Assembly: GCA_031379665.1 (NCBI GenBank)
Contig: JANNFI010000046.1
Coordinates: 83,304-147,303 of the forward strand
Source: SZUA-254 sp031379665
GTDB taxonomy: Bacteria; Bacteroidota; Ignavibacteria; UBA10030; SZUA-254
DNA: 64,000 nucleotides
Direction: 5' to 3'
The notes beneath the pieces were generated by a model. The model was given only the letters and a program-made list of their open reading frames with translations, was not told where the DNA came from and did not search any database. The position numbers and the translations under genes were made by a program. Of the stretch, positions 17,143 through 24,834 are shown piece by piece. How positions within the stretch are numbered: position 1 is the first letter of the stretch; every line of letters begins with the position of its first letter.

Positions 17143-17862
17143 CTAGCCGGAAACGATCGTGCCGATGCTGTCTCCCATGACGAGGCGCTCGAGGTTCCCC
17201 GGCTTGTTCATATTAAAGACGATGATCGGCATGTTGTTTTCCTTGCAGAGCGTGATCGCAGTCAGGTCCATGACCTTAAGGTTCTTCCGGAGCACGTCGG
17301 CGTAGGAAATGGTAGGGTAACGCGAGGCCTTCGGGTTTTTCTCGGGGTCGGCGCTGTACACGCCGTCGACGCGCGTGCCTTTGATCAACACGTCGGCCTT
17401 GATTTCCACAGCGCGCAGGACGGCGGCGGTATCGGTCGTGAAGTAGGGGTTTCCGGTCCCCGCGCCGAAGATCACGACGCGGCCCTTCTCCAGGTGGCGG
17501 ATCGCCCGTCGCAGGATGAAGGGTTCGGCGATCTCTTCCATCGTGATGGAGCTCTGGAGGCGGGTGAAGATGTCGTGGTGCTCGAGGGCGCCCTGCAGCG
17601 CCAGTCCGTTGATGATGGTCGCCAGCATCCCCATCTGGTCGCCCACCACTTTTTCGACGCCGTCGGAGGAATTCTCCACGCCGCGGTAGATGTTGCCGCC
17701 GCCGATGACGATGCCGATCTGGACACCGCTCCCCTGGATGCGGCCGATCTCCTCGGCGTACCGGTTCAGGACCTCGGGATCGATGCCGAACTGCTTTCGG
17801 CCCATCAGGGCCTCGCCGCTCAGCTTCAGGAGGATGCGACTGTATCTCGGCTTTTTCTTCAT
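17143..17862 (-). CDS. pyrH: Uridylate kinase (UMP kinase)
   Basis: A 239-residue member of the amino-acid-kinase fold, phosphorylating UMP to UDP for pyrimidine nucleotide supply. Visible motifs are the N-terminal RILLKLSGEAL, the GGGN glycine loop (IVIGGGNIYRG), GTGNPYFTTDTAA near residue 135 and DGVYSADP near 168. The length is normal. No ribosome-binding site is visible before the ATG because the T-run of the terminator at 17869-17902 occupies that position. frr follows. Confidence 0.97.
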   Translation of the reverse strand: MKKKPRYSRILLKLSGEALMGRKQFGIDPEVLNRYAEEIGRIQGSGVQIGIVIGGGNIYRGVENSSDGVEKVVGDQMGMLATIINGLALQGALEHHDIFTRLQSSITMEEIAEPFILRRAIRHLEKGRVVIFGAGTGNPYFTTDTAAVLRAVEIKADVLIKGTRVDGVYSADPEKNPKASRYPTISYADVLRKNLKVMDLTAITLCKENNMPIIVFNMNKPGNLERLVMGDSIGTIVSG

Positions 17863-17868
17863 AAGGTC

Positions 17869-17902
17869 AAAAAAAAGCCCCGCCGTGCGGGCGAGGCTTT
17901 TT
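17869..17902 (-). terminator. Intrinsic terminator between tsf and pyrH
   Basis: A GC-rich hairpin with a GTGC loop and one mismatch is flanked by A-runs and T-runs, so it could act on both strands. On the minus strand it ends in eight T residues only a few bases before the pyrH ATG. Confidence 0.75.
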
Positions 17903-17908
17903 GAGTCG

Positions 17909-18523
17909 TTACCCGTTTTCCCCGAGATGGAATCGCTTGAAGCGGCGGATGGTCACCTTCTCGCCGGTCTTCGAGGTGACTTCAAGGACGAGGTCCTTGA
18001 TGGTCTTCCCGGAGTCCTTGATGAAGGTCTGTTCCAACAGGCAGAAATCCTGGTAATACTTCTCGAGCTTTCCGGCGGCCATCCGGTCGACGATGTTGTC
18101 CGGCTTCTTCTCGTTCCTGGCCTGGGTGCGGTAAATCTCCATCTCGCGGTCGACAACCTCCACCGGAACGTCCTCGCGCTGGATGTAGAGCGGGTTCATC
18201 GCGGCGATCTGCATCGCCACATCGCGGGCGATCGAGCGGAAGTCGTCGGTCTTCGCGACGAAGTCGGTTTCGCAGTTCACCTCGACGATCGACCCGATCC
18301 GGCCGCCGGCGTGGATGTACGCCTCGACCACGCCCTGATTGGTGGCGCGGTCAGCCCGTTTCTCTGCCGTCGCGGCCCCCTTTTTGCGGAGGATGTCGAT
18401 CGCCTTCTCGAGGTCGCCGCCGGCCTCGGAGAGCGCCTTCTTGCAGTCCATCATTCCCGCGCCTGTCCTGTCGCGGAGGGCCTTGACCCGATCAGATGAA
18501 ATTTCGGTTGTCGCTGTGGTCAT
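17909..18523 (-). CDS. tsf: Elongation factor Ts
   Basis: A 204-residue guanine nucleotide exchange factor for EF-Tu. The N-terminal UBA-like domain has the family's KALRDRTGAGMMDCKKALSE signature. The core includes EVNCETDFVAKTDDF, and the C-terminal dimer/coiled-coil part is LLEQTFIKD. At 204 residues it is the short form known from Thermus and several Bacteroidota-related lineages rather than the 280-residue E. coli form. It lies 24 bases after rpsB. Confidence 0.97.
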   Translation of the reverse strand: MTTATTEISSDRVKALRDRTGAGMMDCKKALSEAGGDLEKAIDILRKKGAATAEKRADRATNQGVVEAYIHAGGRIGSIVEVNCETDFVAKTDDFRSIARDVAMQIAAMNPLYIQREDVPVEVVDREMEIYRTQARNEKKPDNIVDRMAAGKLEKYYQDFCLLEQTFIKDSGKTIKDLVLEVTSKTGEKVTIRRFKRFHLGENG

Positions 18524-18547
18524 TGGAATGTCCTGGTTCCTTTCCGT

Positions 18548-19303
18548 TTAATGCCGTTTTTCCGGGTGCTCTCCGCCGGCGTCGGCCTTCGCCATCTCGG
18601 CGAGCTCGGCGCCTTCGGCCTTCCTCTGCATCCCCTCGATGATCGCCTCGCTGATGTATCGGGTGATCGTCTGGATCGATTTGATGGCGTCGTCGTTCGC
18701 CGGAATGGGGTAATCCACCACCCGCGGATCGCAGTTCGTGTCGACGATCGCGAAGACCGGGATGCCGAGGCGCGTCGCTTCCTTCACCGAAATGTCCTCT
18801 TTCTTCATGTCCACCACGAAGAGAGCGCCGGGAAGCCGGGTCATCTCCACTACGCCGGAGAGGACGCGGGCGAGCTTTTCCTTCTCGCGGTCGAGCACCA
18901 GGGTTTCCTTCTTTGTCAGCTTGTCGTACGTGCCGTCGGTCTCCATCTTTTCGATGTTCGTGAGCCGCTTCACACTCTTCCGGATCGTGGAAAAGTTCGT
19001 GAGCATCCCGCCGAGCCACCGTTCGCAGACGTAGAACTGCTGGCAGCGCTTGGCTTCCTCCTCGATGATCATCTTCGCCTGCTTCTTGGTGCCGACGAAG
19101 AGGATGCGCTTGCCGTCGGCGGCGACGTTCGCGATGGAGTTGCACGCGATTTCGAGGAGTTCCTGTGTTTTCTTAAGGTCGATGATGTGGATCCCGTTCC
19201 GTTCCATGAAGATGAACGGTTTCATCCGGGGGTTCCAACGGCGGGTCAGGTGCCCAAAATGGGCCCCGGCGTTCAACAGGTCGGCGAGTTCGACACGTGG
19301 CAT
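18548..19303 (-). CDS. rpsB: 30S ribosomal protein S2
   Basis: A 251-residue S2 protein of the small subunit. It starts MPRVELADLLNAGAHFGH, and the conserved WNPRMKPFIF, LFVGTKKQA and DTNCDP..VDYPIPANDDA segments are all present. The ribosome site is TAGGAGAAACACC. It is followed by tsf. The 170-base upstream region contains a GC-rich hairpin (about 19364-19390) that could serve as an autoregulatory leader as known for other rpsB mRNAs, but no specific S2 site was recognised. Confidence 0.97.
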   Translation of the reverse strand: MPRVELADLLNAGAHFGHLTRRWNPRMKPFIFMERNGIHIIDLKKTQELLEIACNSIANVAADGKRILFVGTKKQAKMIIEEEAKRCQQFYVCERWLGGMLTNFSTIRKSVKRLTNIEKMETDGTYDKLTKKETLVLDREKEKLARVLSGVVEMTRLPGALFVVDMKKEDISVKEATRLGIPVFAIVDTNCDPRVVDYPIPANDDAIKSIQTITRYISEAIIEGMQRKAEGAELAEMAKADAGGEHPEKRH

Positions 19304-19476
19304 GGGGTGTTTCTCCTATGTAGGTTTAGTCTTCTACTCCCGTCATCTCCCGCCCGGGATCCCCGCTGCGAATGGAACTGCTGCGGGAACACCCCCGGGG
19401 GGATCGGGGAGTATGTATGATTGAAATTCGATGAAACCGATCCGCACCGGCAAGGCCGGCGCGGGTGAGGTGCGTT

Positions 19477-19875
19477 TTAACGCTTCGAGAACTGGAACCG
19501 TTTGCGCGCCTTCTTCTGGCCATACTTCTTACGCTCGACCATCCTGGGGTCGCGCGTCAGGAGCCCGTGCGCTCGGAGAGTCACACGCATGTCGCCATGC
19601 AGGTCCACGAGCGCCCTGGCGATGCCGAGTTTGATCGCGCCGACCTGGCCGCTGAGTCCGCCGCCACGAACGTTGACCAGCACGTCGTACTTGCCGGCGG
19701 TCTCGGTCGCGACGAAGGGCAGGAGCACTTCGGACCGCTGGGTTTCGAGGGAGAAGTACGCCTCGATCGGGCAGTCGTTGACGCTGATCTTTCCGGTCCC
19801 GGGTTTCATGATGACCCTCGCGACGGACGTTTTCCGGCGACCTGTGGCGAAGACGGTGTGCGGATTACTCGACAT
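19477..19875 (-). CDS. rpsI: 30S ribosomal protein S9
   Basis: A 132-residue S9 protein. It has the N-terminal ATGRRKTSVARV signature, the GGGLSGQ.GAI.LGIARAL core and a basic C-terminus ending FQFSKR, where the terminal Lys-Arg contacts P-site tRNA in the family. It follows rplM by nine bases, the conserved L13-S9 pair. Confidence 0.97.
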   Translation of the reverse strand: MSSNPHTVFATGRRKTSVARVIMKPGTGKISVNDCPIEAYFSLETQRSEVLLPFVATETAGKYDVLVNVRGGGLSGQVGAIKLGIARALVDLHGDMRVTLRAHGLLTRDPRMVERKKYGQKKARKRFQFSKR

Positions 19876-19884
19876 GGAATCTCC

Positions 19885-20322
19885 TTAAAAGGTGATCGGT
19901 TCCGGCTGTTGCGCCGTGTGGGGATGGACGGAACCGTTGTACACTTTCAGCTTCTTCACGACCCGCGCTCCGAGCCGGTTGTGCGGGATCATCCCCTTGA
20001 CCGCCATGAAGACGATCTCGGAGGGGTTCTTCCGCATTATCTCTTTGTACGACCTCACCGTCGCGCCGCCGGGGTACCCGGTGTAATGGAAGTAGGTCTT
20101 GAGCTCTTCCCTCTTACCCGTGACTTTCACCTTCTCGGCGTTGACGATGACGACGAAATCCCCGCAATCGGTATGGGGGGTGAATGTCGGTTTATGCTTG
20201 CCTCTGAGGAGGGTCGCCGTCTGGCTCGCGATGCGGCCGAGGGTCTTGCCGGAGGCATCCACGATGTACCATTTCTTGCTTACTTCGGATTCCTTGAAGG
20301 AATGGGTAAGCCTTTGCGCCAT
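19885..20322 (-). CDS. rplM: 50S ribosomal protein L13
   Basis: A 145-residue L13 protein. It carries the KWYIVDASGKTLGRIAS start domain, the GDFVVIVNAEKVKVTGKR segment and the NRLG signature (MIPHNRLGARVVKKLKVY). ATG 20322 is chosen to match family length; the open frame extends 19 codons further without homology. It forms an operon with rpsI. Confidence 0.96.
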   Translation of the reverse strand: MAQRLTHSFKESEVSKKWYIVDASGKTLGRIASQTATLLRGKHKPTFTPHTDCGDFVVIVNAEKVKVTGKREELKTYFHYTGYPGGATVRSYKEIMRKNPSEIVFMAVKGMIPHNRLGARVVKKLKVYNGSVHPHTAQQPEPITF

Positions 20323-20476
20323 TGCCACGGGTCGATCCTTGAAATTGGTGGAAATTGAGGGGTGTTTTAGGTAAAGCACATTAATCTACACAAAATATTA
20401 CAGAGAGGCAAGCCCTCATTCTGTGGGAAACGGCCCCCCGGTGGAAAACTGGCCCCCGACATCGTGGGGGACCGCC

Positions 20477-21412
20477 TCAGCCCATGGCGCCGTTGCCGAT
20501 CTGCTCCCCCGCGTGGTAGGAACTGCGAACCAGCGGACCCGATTCCACGTGCTTGAAGCCCATCGCCATCCCCGTCGTTTTATACGACGCGAATTCATCG
20601 GGGGTGACGTACCGGTCAAGCGGAAGATGGTCACTGGTCGGTTGAAGGTATTGACCAAGGGTGAGGACGTCGCATCCGACCTTCCTAAGGTCGGCCATCA
20701 CCGGGAGGACCTCGTCGGGCCGTTCGCCGATACCGAGCATCATCCCGGTCTTTGTGGTGAAGCCCCGTTGCTTCGCGCGCTGCAGGAGCTCGAGGCTCCG
20801 TTCGTACCGGGCCTGGGGGCGGACCCTGTCGTAGAGCCTGGGGACCGTCTCCATGTTATGGTTCAGGATATCGGGGAAGGCGTCGAGCACAATGTCCAGG
20901 GCGAACTCGTCCCCCTTGAAGTCCGGGATCAGCACTTCAATGGTGGTCCGCGGGTTGAGTTCGCGGGTCAGCCTGATCGTCTCGGCGAAGATCTGGGAAC
21001 CACCGTCGAAGAGTTCGTCGCGGTTCACCGACGTGATGACGGCGTGGCTCAACCCCATGATCTGCACTGCCTCGGCCACGCGACGCGGTTCGCCGGCGTC
21101 GAGTCCCTCCGGCTTCCCGGTCTTCACGGCGCAAAACCCGCAACTCCTCGTACAGACATCTCCCAGGATCATGAACGTGGCGGTCCCGCTATGCCAGCAT
21201 TCCGCCATGTTAGGGCACCGGGCCTCCTCACAGACCGTGTGGAGACTGTGCTTGTCGATGAGACCTTTGAGCCGGGTGTAATTTTCGCCGGAGGGAATCC
21301 TGACCTTGAGCCACTCCGGGCGCCTCGCGGGCGATGCCAAAGGTGCGGAGTTCCCTGGCGCCCTGGTCTCCGATCCCTGGTCCTGCGATATTTCCGCGAT
21401 GACGAAATCCAT
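20477..21412 (-). CDS. lipA: Lipoyl synthase
   Basis: A 311-residue radical SAM enzyme that inserts two sulfurs into octanoyl groups on lipoyl domains. The auxiliary cluster ligands are in CEEARCPNMAECW, the radical SAM cluster ligands are CTRSCGFC, and RSSYHAGE with the family's C-terminal R-S-S-Y is present. It is the last gene of the 2-oxoacid dehydrogenase operon, its start overlapping the E2 stop (TGATG). This placement couples cofactor synthesis with its main acceptor, the E2 lipoyl domain. Confidence 0.97.
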   Translation of the reverse strand: MDFVIAEISQDQGSETRAPGNSAPLASPARRPEWLKVRIPSGENYTRLKGLIDKHSLHTVCEEARCPNMAECWHSGTATFMILGDVCTRSCGFCAVKTGKPEGLDAGEPRRVAEAVQIMGLSHAVITSVNRDELFDGGSQIFAETIRLTRELNPRTTIEVLIPDFKGDEFALDIVLDAFPDILNHNMETVPRLYDRVRPQARYERSLELLQRAKQRGFTTKTGMMLGIGERPDEVLPVMADLRKVGCDVLTLGQYLQPTSDHLPLDRYVTPDEFASYKTTGMAMGFKHVESGPLVRSSYHAGEQIGNGAMG

Positions 21413-22791
21413 CAGATGATCGTGGCGTCGTCGTACCCCTCGAGATGCCGGACGACGGACTCGAGGAACGAGCCGCCGAGTGCGCCGTCGAGGATCCTGT
21501 GGTCGAACGCGAGGGTGAAGTAGGCGGTCGAACGGATGGCGATCGCGTCGTTGATGACGACCGGTCGTTTCTCGATCGAACCAGTCCCGAGGATCGCGAC
21601 CTGCGGCTGGTTGATGATCGGGATGCCGACCATCGTGCCGAACACGCCGTAGTTGGTGACGGTGAACGTCCCCCCCTCGATGTCCGCGGGGGTGAGCCGC
21701 TTCGTGCGGGCCCGGGTGGCCAGGTCGTTGATGGCGCGCGCGAGGCCGATGAAGTTCCTCTCTTCGGCGTTCTTGATGACCGGAACGATGAGGCCGTTCT
21801 CCGACGCAACGGCCATCCCGAGATTCACGAACTTCTTCAGGACGATCTTGTCCCCCTCGAGCACACTATTGACCAGCGGGTATTCCTTGATCGCCCTCAC
21901 GATGGCGTCGCAGATGAAGGGAGTGTAGGTGAGCTTGAACCCCTCACGTTGCAGGAACGAATCGGCGTTGCGCCGGCGAACCTTGTCCACGTTTGTCATA
22001 TCGCACTCGTGGATGGCATAGACGTGCGGCGATGTGTGGACGCTCCGGACCATGTGCTCCGACATCTTGATGAGAATGTTGCTCATCTGACGGATCTCGT
22101 GCCCGGGGGGCGGATATTTCTTCGCCAGCTCTCCCCCGTCGACCGGTTTGAGCATGCTCTCGATCCTCGGTGCAGCCGGCGCCGGGGCGTGCGAGGGAAG
22201 CGGCGCGGGCGCCCCGCCGAACGCGGGTCCCGGGACACGTCCGGGGGTTCCGGATTTCCGTGTGGCGACGTAGGCGAGAAGGTCCTTCTTGCTAACCCTC
22301 CCCCCCTCCCCGGTCCCGGGGACGGTTTCGAGTTCCTGCATCGGGATCGCTTCCTCCCGGGCGATGTTCAGCACGAGCGGAGAATAGAACCTCCCGGGAA
22401 CGGCCATCGCGGCCGGCGCCTGTACCAGAGCAGTTGTTGGCATCGGTGTGGCCTGGGCGGACGCGGCGGGCACCGTGGACGACGCGGGTAGTGATTGAGC
22501 CGGGGCCGGCGCTTTCGATGCGGGGGCGTCAGTGCTCGCCTTCGCGGAGGAGTCGGTGTCGATTTCGGCGATGACCTCCCTGACCGCAACAGTGGTCTGT
22601 TCGGCGTAGAGCAGCCTTGTGACAACGCCTGAGGCCGGCGAGGGAATTTCGGAGTCCACCTTGTCCGTACTGATTTCGAGCAGGGTCTCGTCCTTCCGGA
22701 CCTTGTCTCCCGGTTTCTTGTGCCACTTGATGATGGTCCCTTCGGTGAGACTCTCTCCCAGCTGGGGCATGACCACTTCAATTTTCGCCAT
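21412..22791 (-). CDS. 2-oxoacid dehydrogenase E2 (dihydrolipoyl acyltransferase)
   Basis: A 459-residue E2 core. The N-terminal lipoyl domain (1-76) carries the lipoylated Lys in EISTDKVDSEIPSP. An Ala/Pro-rich linker follows (about 80-130). The peripheral-subunit-binding domain is about 138-172 (SPLVLNIAREEAI...GEGGRVSKKDL). The acyltransferase domain runs from about 230 to the end, with the catalytic DHRILDG motif near 428 and FGTMVGIPIINQPQ. A single E2 must serve the two E1 enzymes encoded upstream unless another E2 lies elsewhere. Whether it prefers acetyl or branched-chain acyl groups is not decided by sequence. Confidence 0.95.
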   Translation of the reverse strand: MAKIEVVMPQLGESLTEGTIIKWHKKPGDKVRKDETLLEISTDKVDSEIPSPASGVVTRLLYAEQTTVAVREVIAEIDTDSSAKASTDAPASKAPAPAQSLPASSTVPAASAQATPMPTTALVQAPAAMAVPGRFYSPLVLNIAREEAIPMQELETVPGTGEGGRVSKKDLLAYVATRKSGTPGRVPGPAFGGAPAPLPSHAPAPAAPRIESMLKPVDGGELAKKYPPPGHEIRQMSNILIKMSEHMVRSVHTSPHVYAIHECDMTNVDKVRRRNADSFLQREGFKLTYTPFICDAIVRAIKEYPLVNSVLEGDKIVLKKFVNLGMAVASENGLIVPVIKNAEERNFIGLARAINDLATRARTKRLTPADIEGGTFTVTNYGVFGTMVGIPIINQPQVAILGTGSIEKRPVVINDAIAIRSTAYFTLAFDHRILDGALGGSFLESVVRHLEGYDDATII

Positions 22792-22838
22792 AACTCATTC
22801 CTGCAATGGTGGGTATTGTCGGATATTCTGCAAAGTGT

Positions 22839-23813
22839 TCAGTACGCCGCGAGCGAACGCAATTCGGCCGCCACCTTTTCCGCGTTCGGGAGGACGTAGT
22901 CCTCGAGCGTCGGCGCGTAGGGCACCGGCGTGTCGGGGGACGCGACGCGCCGGATGGGCGCATCAAGATATTCAAACGCCGCCGAAGAGACAAGGGCCGC
23001 GATTTCCGCCCCGATGCCGCCCGTGATGGTGGCTTCGTGGACGATCAGGAGCTTGCCGGTCTTCTTCACCGATGCCAGAATCGCCTCGCGATCGAGCGGA
23101 ATGAGCGACCGAAGGTCCAGGACCTCGACCGACACGCCGTCGGCGGCGAGTTTCCCGGCGGCCTCGAGTGCCCAGTGAACCGCGGTCCCGTAAGCGACGA
23201 CCGTGATGTCCGAGCCCTCGCGCTTGATGTCGGCCACCCCGAGCGGCACGATGTAATCATCGTCGGGAATTTCCGCCTTCACGTGACGGTACAGGAATTT
23301 GGATTCGAAGTAGAGCACCGGGTTCGGATCCCGGATGGCGGCCTTCATCAGCCCCTTGGCGTCGTACGGAGTCGAAGGCGCCACGAGCTTCAGCCCGGGG
23401 ACGTGGAAGAACCAGGCCTCGGTGCTGGCTGAATGGAACGGACCCCCACGGATCCCCCCGCCGGAGGGGAGGCGGACGACCATCGGGACCGGGATGAAAT
23501 TGCGGTAGTGGTATTTGGCCGCGACGTTTACGATCTGGTTGAATCCGTTCGCGACGAAATCGGAGAACTGCATCTCAGCGACCGGCCTCAGGCCGGCGAG
23601 GGCCGCGCCGGTGGCCGCGCCGATGATCGCACCTTCGGCAAGGACGGTATCGATCACACGGTCGGCGCCGAACTCCTCGATGAATCCCTTCGTCACCTTG
23701 AACGCGCCGCCGTACGCGCCGATGTCCTCGCCCAGGAGGAAGACCGTGGGGTCGCGCCGCATCTCGTCGCGGAGGCCTTCGCTGATCGCTTCGATGTAGG
23801 TGAGCGTTTTCAT
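22839..23813 (-). CDS. 2-oxoacid dehydrogenase E1 beta subunit (separate)
   Basis: A 324-residue beta subunit, starting at ATG 23813 (MKTLTYIEAISEGL) five bases after the alpha-subunit stop. It shows transketolase pyrimidine-binding features (FLLGEDIGAYGGAFK; EMQFSDFV) and the C-terminal transketolase domain (LLIVHEATITGGIGAEIAA). It forms the alpha2beta2 thiamine-diphosphate enzyme with the gene before it. The G.R.GPFHS segment fits the PDH/acetoin/branched-chain E1 group; the substrate is uncertain. Confidence 0.93.
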   Translation of the reverse strand: MKTLTYIEAISEGLRDEMRRDPTVFLLGEDIGAYGGAFKVTKGFIEEFGADRVIDTVLAEGAIIGAATGAALAGLRPVAEMQFSDFVANGFNQIVNVAAKYHYRNFIPVPMVVRLPSGGGIRGGPFHSASTEAWFFHVPGLKLVAPSTPYDAKGLMKAAIRDPNPVLYFESKFLYRHVKAEIPDDDYIVPLGVADIKREGSDITVVAYGTAVHWALEAAGKLAADGVSVEVLDLRSLIPLDREAILASVKKTGKLLIVHEATITGGIGAEIAALVSSAAFEYLDAPIRRVASPDTPVPYAPTLEDYVLPNAEKVAAELRSLAAY

Positions 23814-23817
23814 CGGC

Positions 23818-24834
23818 TTAATTTTCCCCTTCCGCATCCGCGTACACGCCGCGGAGCGCGTCCTCGCCCGGAGGATACGGGAGCGCGAGCGCCGTCTCTG
23901 CGGCGGCGTCGATCTCGGCGCGGATCCCGTCGATGAGGTGTTTCCGGGATGTCCTGGTCAACAGCCCCTTGTCGGTGAGAAACTTTTCGAACCGGACGAT
24001 CGGGTCCTTCTTCTTCCAGGCCTCGAGCGTCTTCTTCGGGACGTACCAGGCGTTGTCGTGGGCCGCGTGCCCGTGCATCCTCATCGTCACCGATTCCACG
24101 ATTGAGGGTCCCTTCCCCGAACGGGCGCGCGCCACAGCTTCGCGGCAGGCGTCGTGCACCGCCGGCAGGTCCGTGCCGTCGACCGTCGTCCCCGGAATCC
24201 CGTACCCCGCGGCGCGCGAGGAGAGTTTGTCGACGATGAATTGCCGGGCGACGGGTGTGGAATAGGCGTAACCGTTGTTCTCGATGATCAGGACGAGCGG
24301 CAGCCTCATCACTGAGGCCATCGCCAGCGCTTCGTGCACCTCGCCCACGTTCGAGCCGCCGTCCCCGATGTAGGTCATGACCACGTTCGGCTCCTTCCGG
24401 ATCGTGCACGCGAGGGCGATTCCGCAGGCGACCGGGAGCATCGCACCGAGGTGGCTGATGTTGCCGTAAATGCGAAGGGCGGGGTCGGTGTAGTGACCGG
24501 TGCCGTCGCGCCCCTCGGTGAGGCCCCCCGCCCGCCCGAGGTGTTGCTTCATCATCGCGAGGATCGACTGTCCCCTGACGAAATGCGCCCCGAGGTCGCG
24601 GTGCATCGGAAGGATGTAATCCCCGTCACCCAGCGCGAACGCGCTCGCGACGGCTGTCGCCTCGTTGCCGTTTCCGGAGTACGCCCCGCCGACGATTTTT
24701 CCCTGGTGGTAGAGCCGGAGGATGGCGTCCTCAAACTCTCTCATCAGGACCATCGAGGCGTACATCGACAGGAGGTCGGTCTTTGAGGCCGGGCCGTTCG
24801 ACCCACGTCCCGGGGCCCGTCGCGGAGCGGTCAA
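23818..24834 (-). CDS. 2-oxoacid dehydrogenase E1 alpha subunit (separate)
   Basis: A 338-residue alpha subunit. The open frame runs upstream to 25245 inside the preceding gene, but homology starts just after 24834. There a TTG codon overlaps the upstream TGA stop (TTGA), implying translational coupling; no ATG is available before LLSMYASMVLMREFE. The thiamine-diphosphate motif is canonical: IGDGGSNVGEVHEAL ending in ENNGYAYS. The G.Y...GNEA region is AYSGNGNEATA. It pairs with the following beta subunit and differs from the fused E1 upstream. Confidence 0.9.
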   Translation of the reverse strand: MTAPRRAPGRGSNGPASKTDLLSMYASMVLMREFEDAILRLYHQGKIVGGAYSGNGNEATAVASAFALGDGDYILPMHRDLGAHFVRGQSILAMMKQHLGRAGGLTEGRDGTGHYTDPALRIYGNISHLGAMLPVACGIALACTIRKEPNVVMTYIGDGGSNVGEVHEALAMASVMRLPLVLIIENNGYAYSTPVARQFIVDKLSSRAAGYGIPGTTVDGTDLPAVHDACREAVARARSGKGPSIVESVTMRMHGHAAHDNAWYVPKKTLEAWKKKDPIVRFEKFLTDKGLLTRTSRKHLIDGIRAEIDAAAETALALPYPPGEDALRGVYADAEGEN

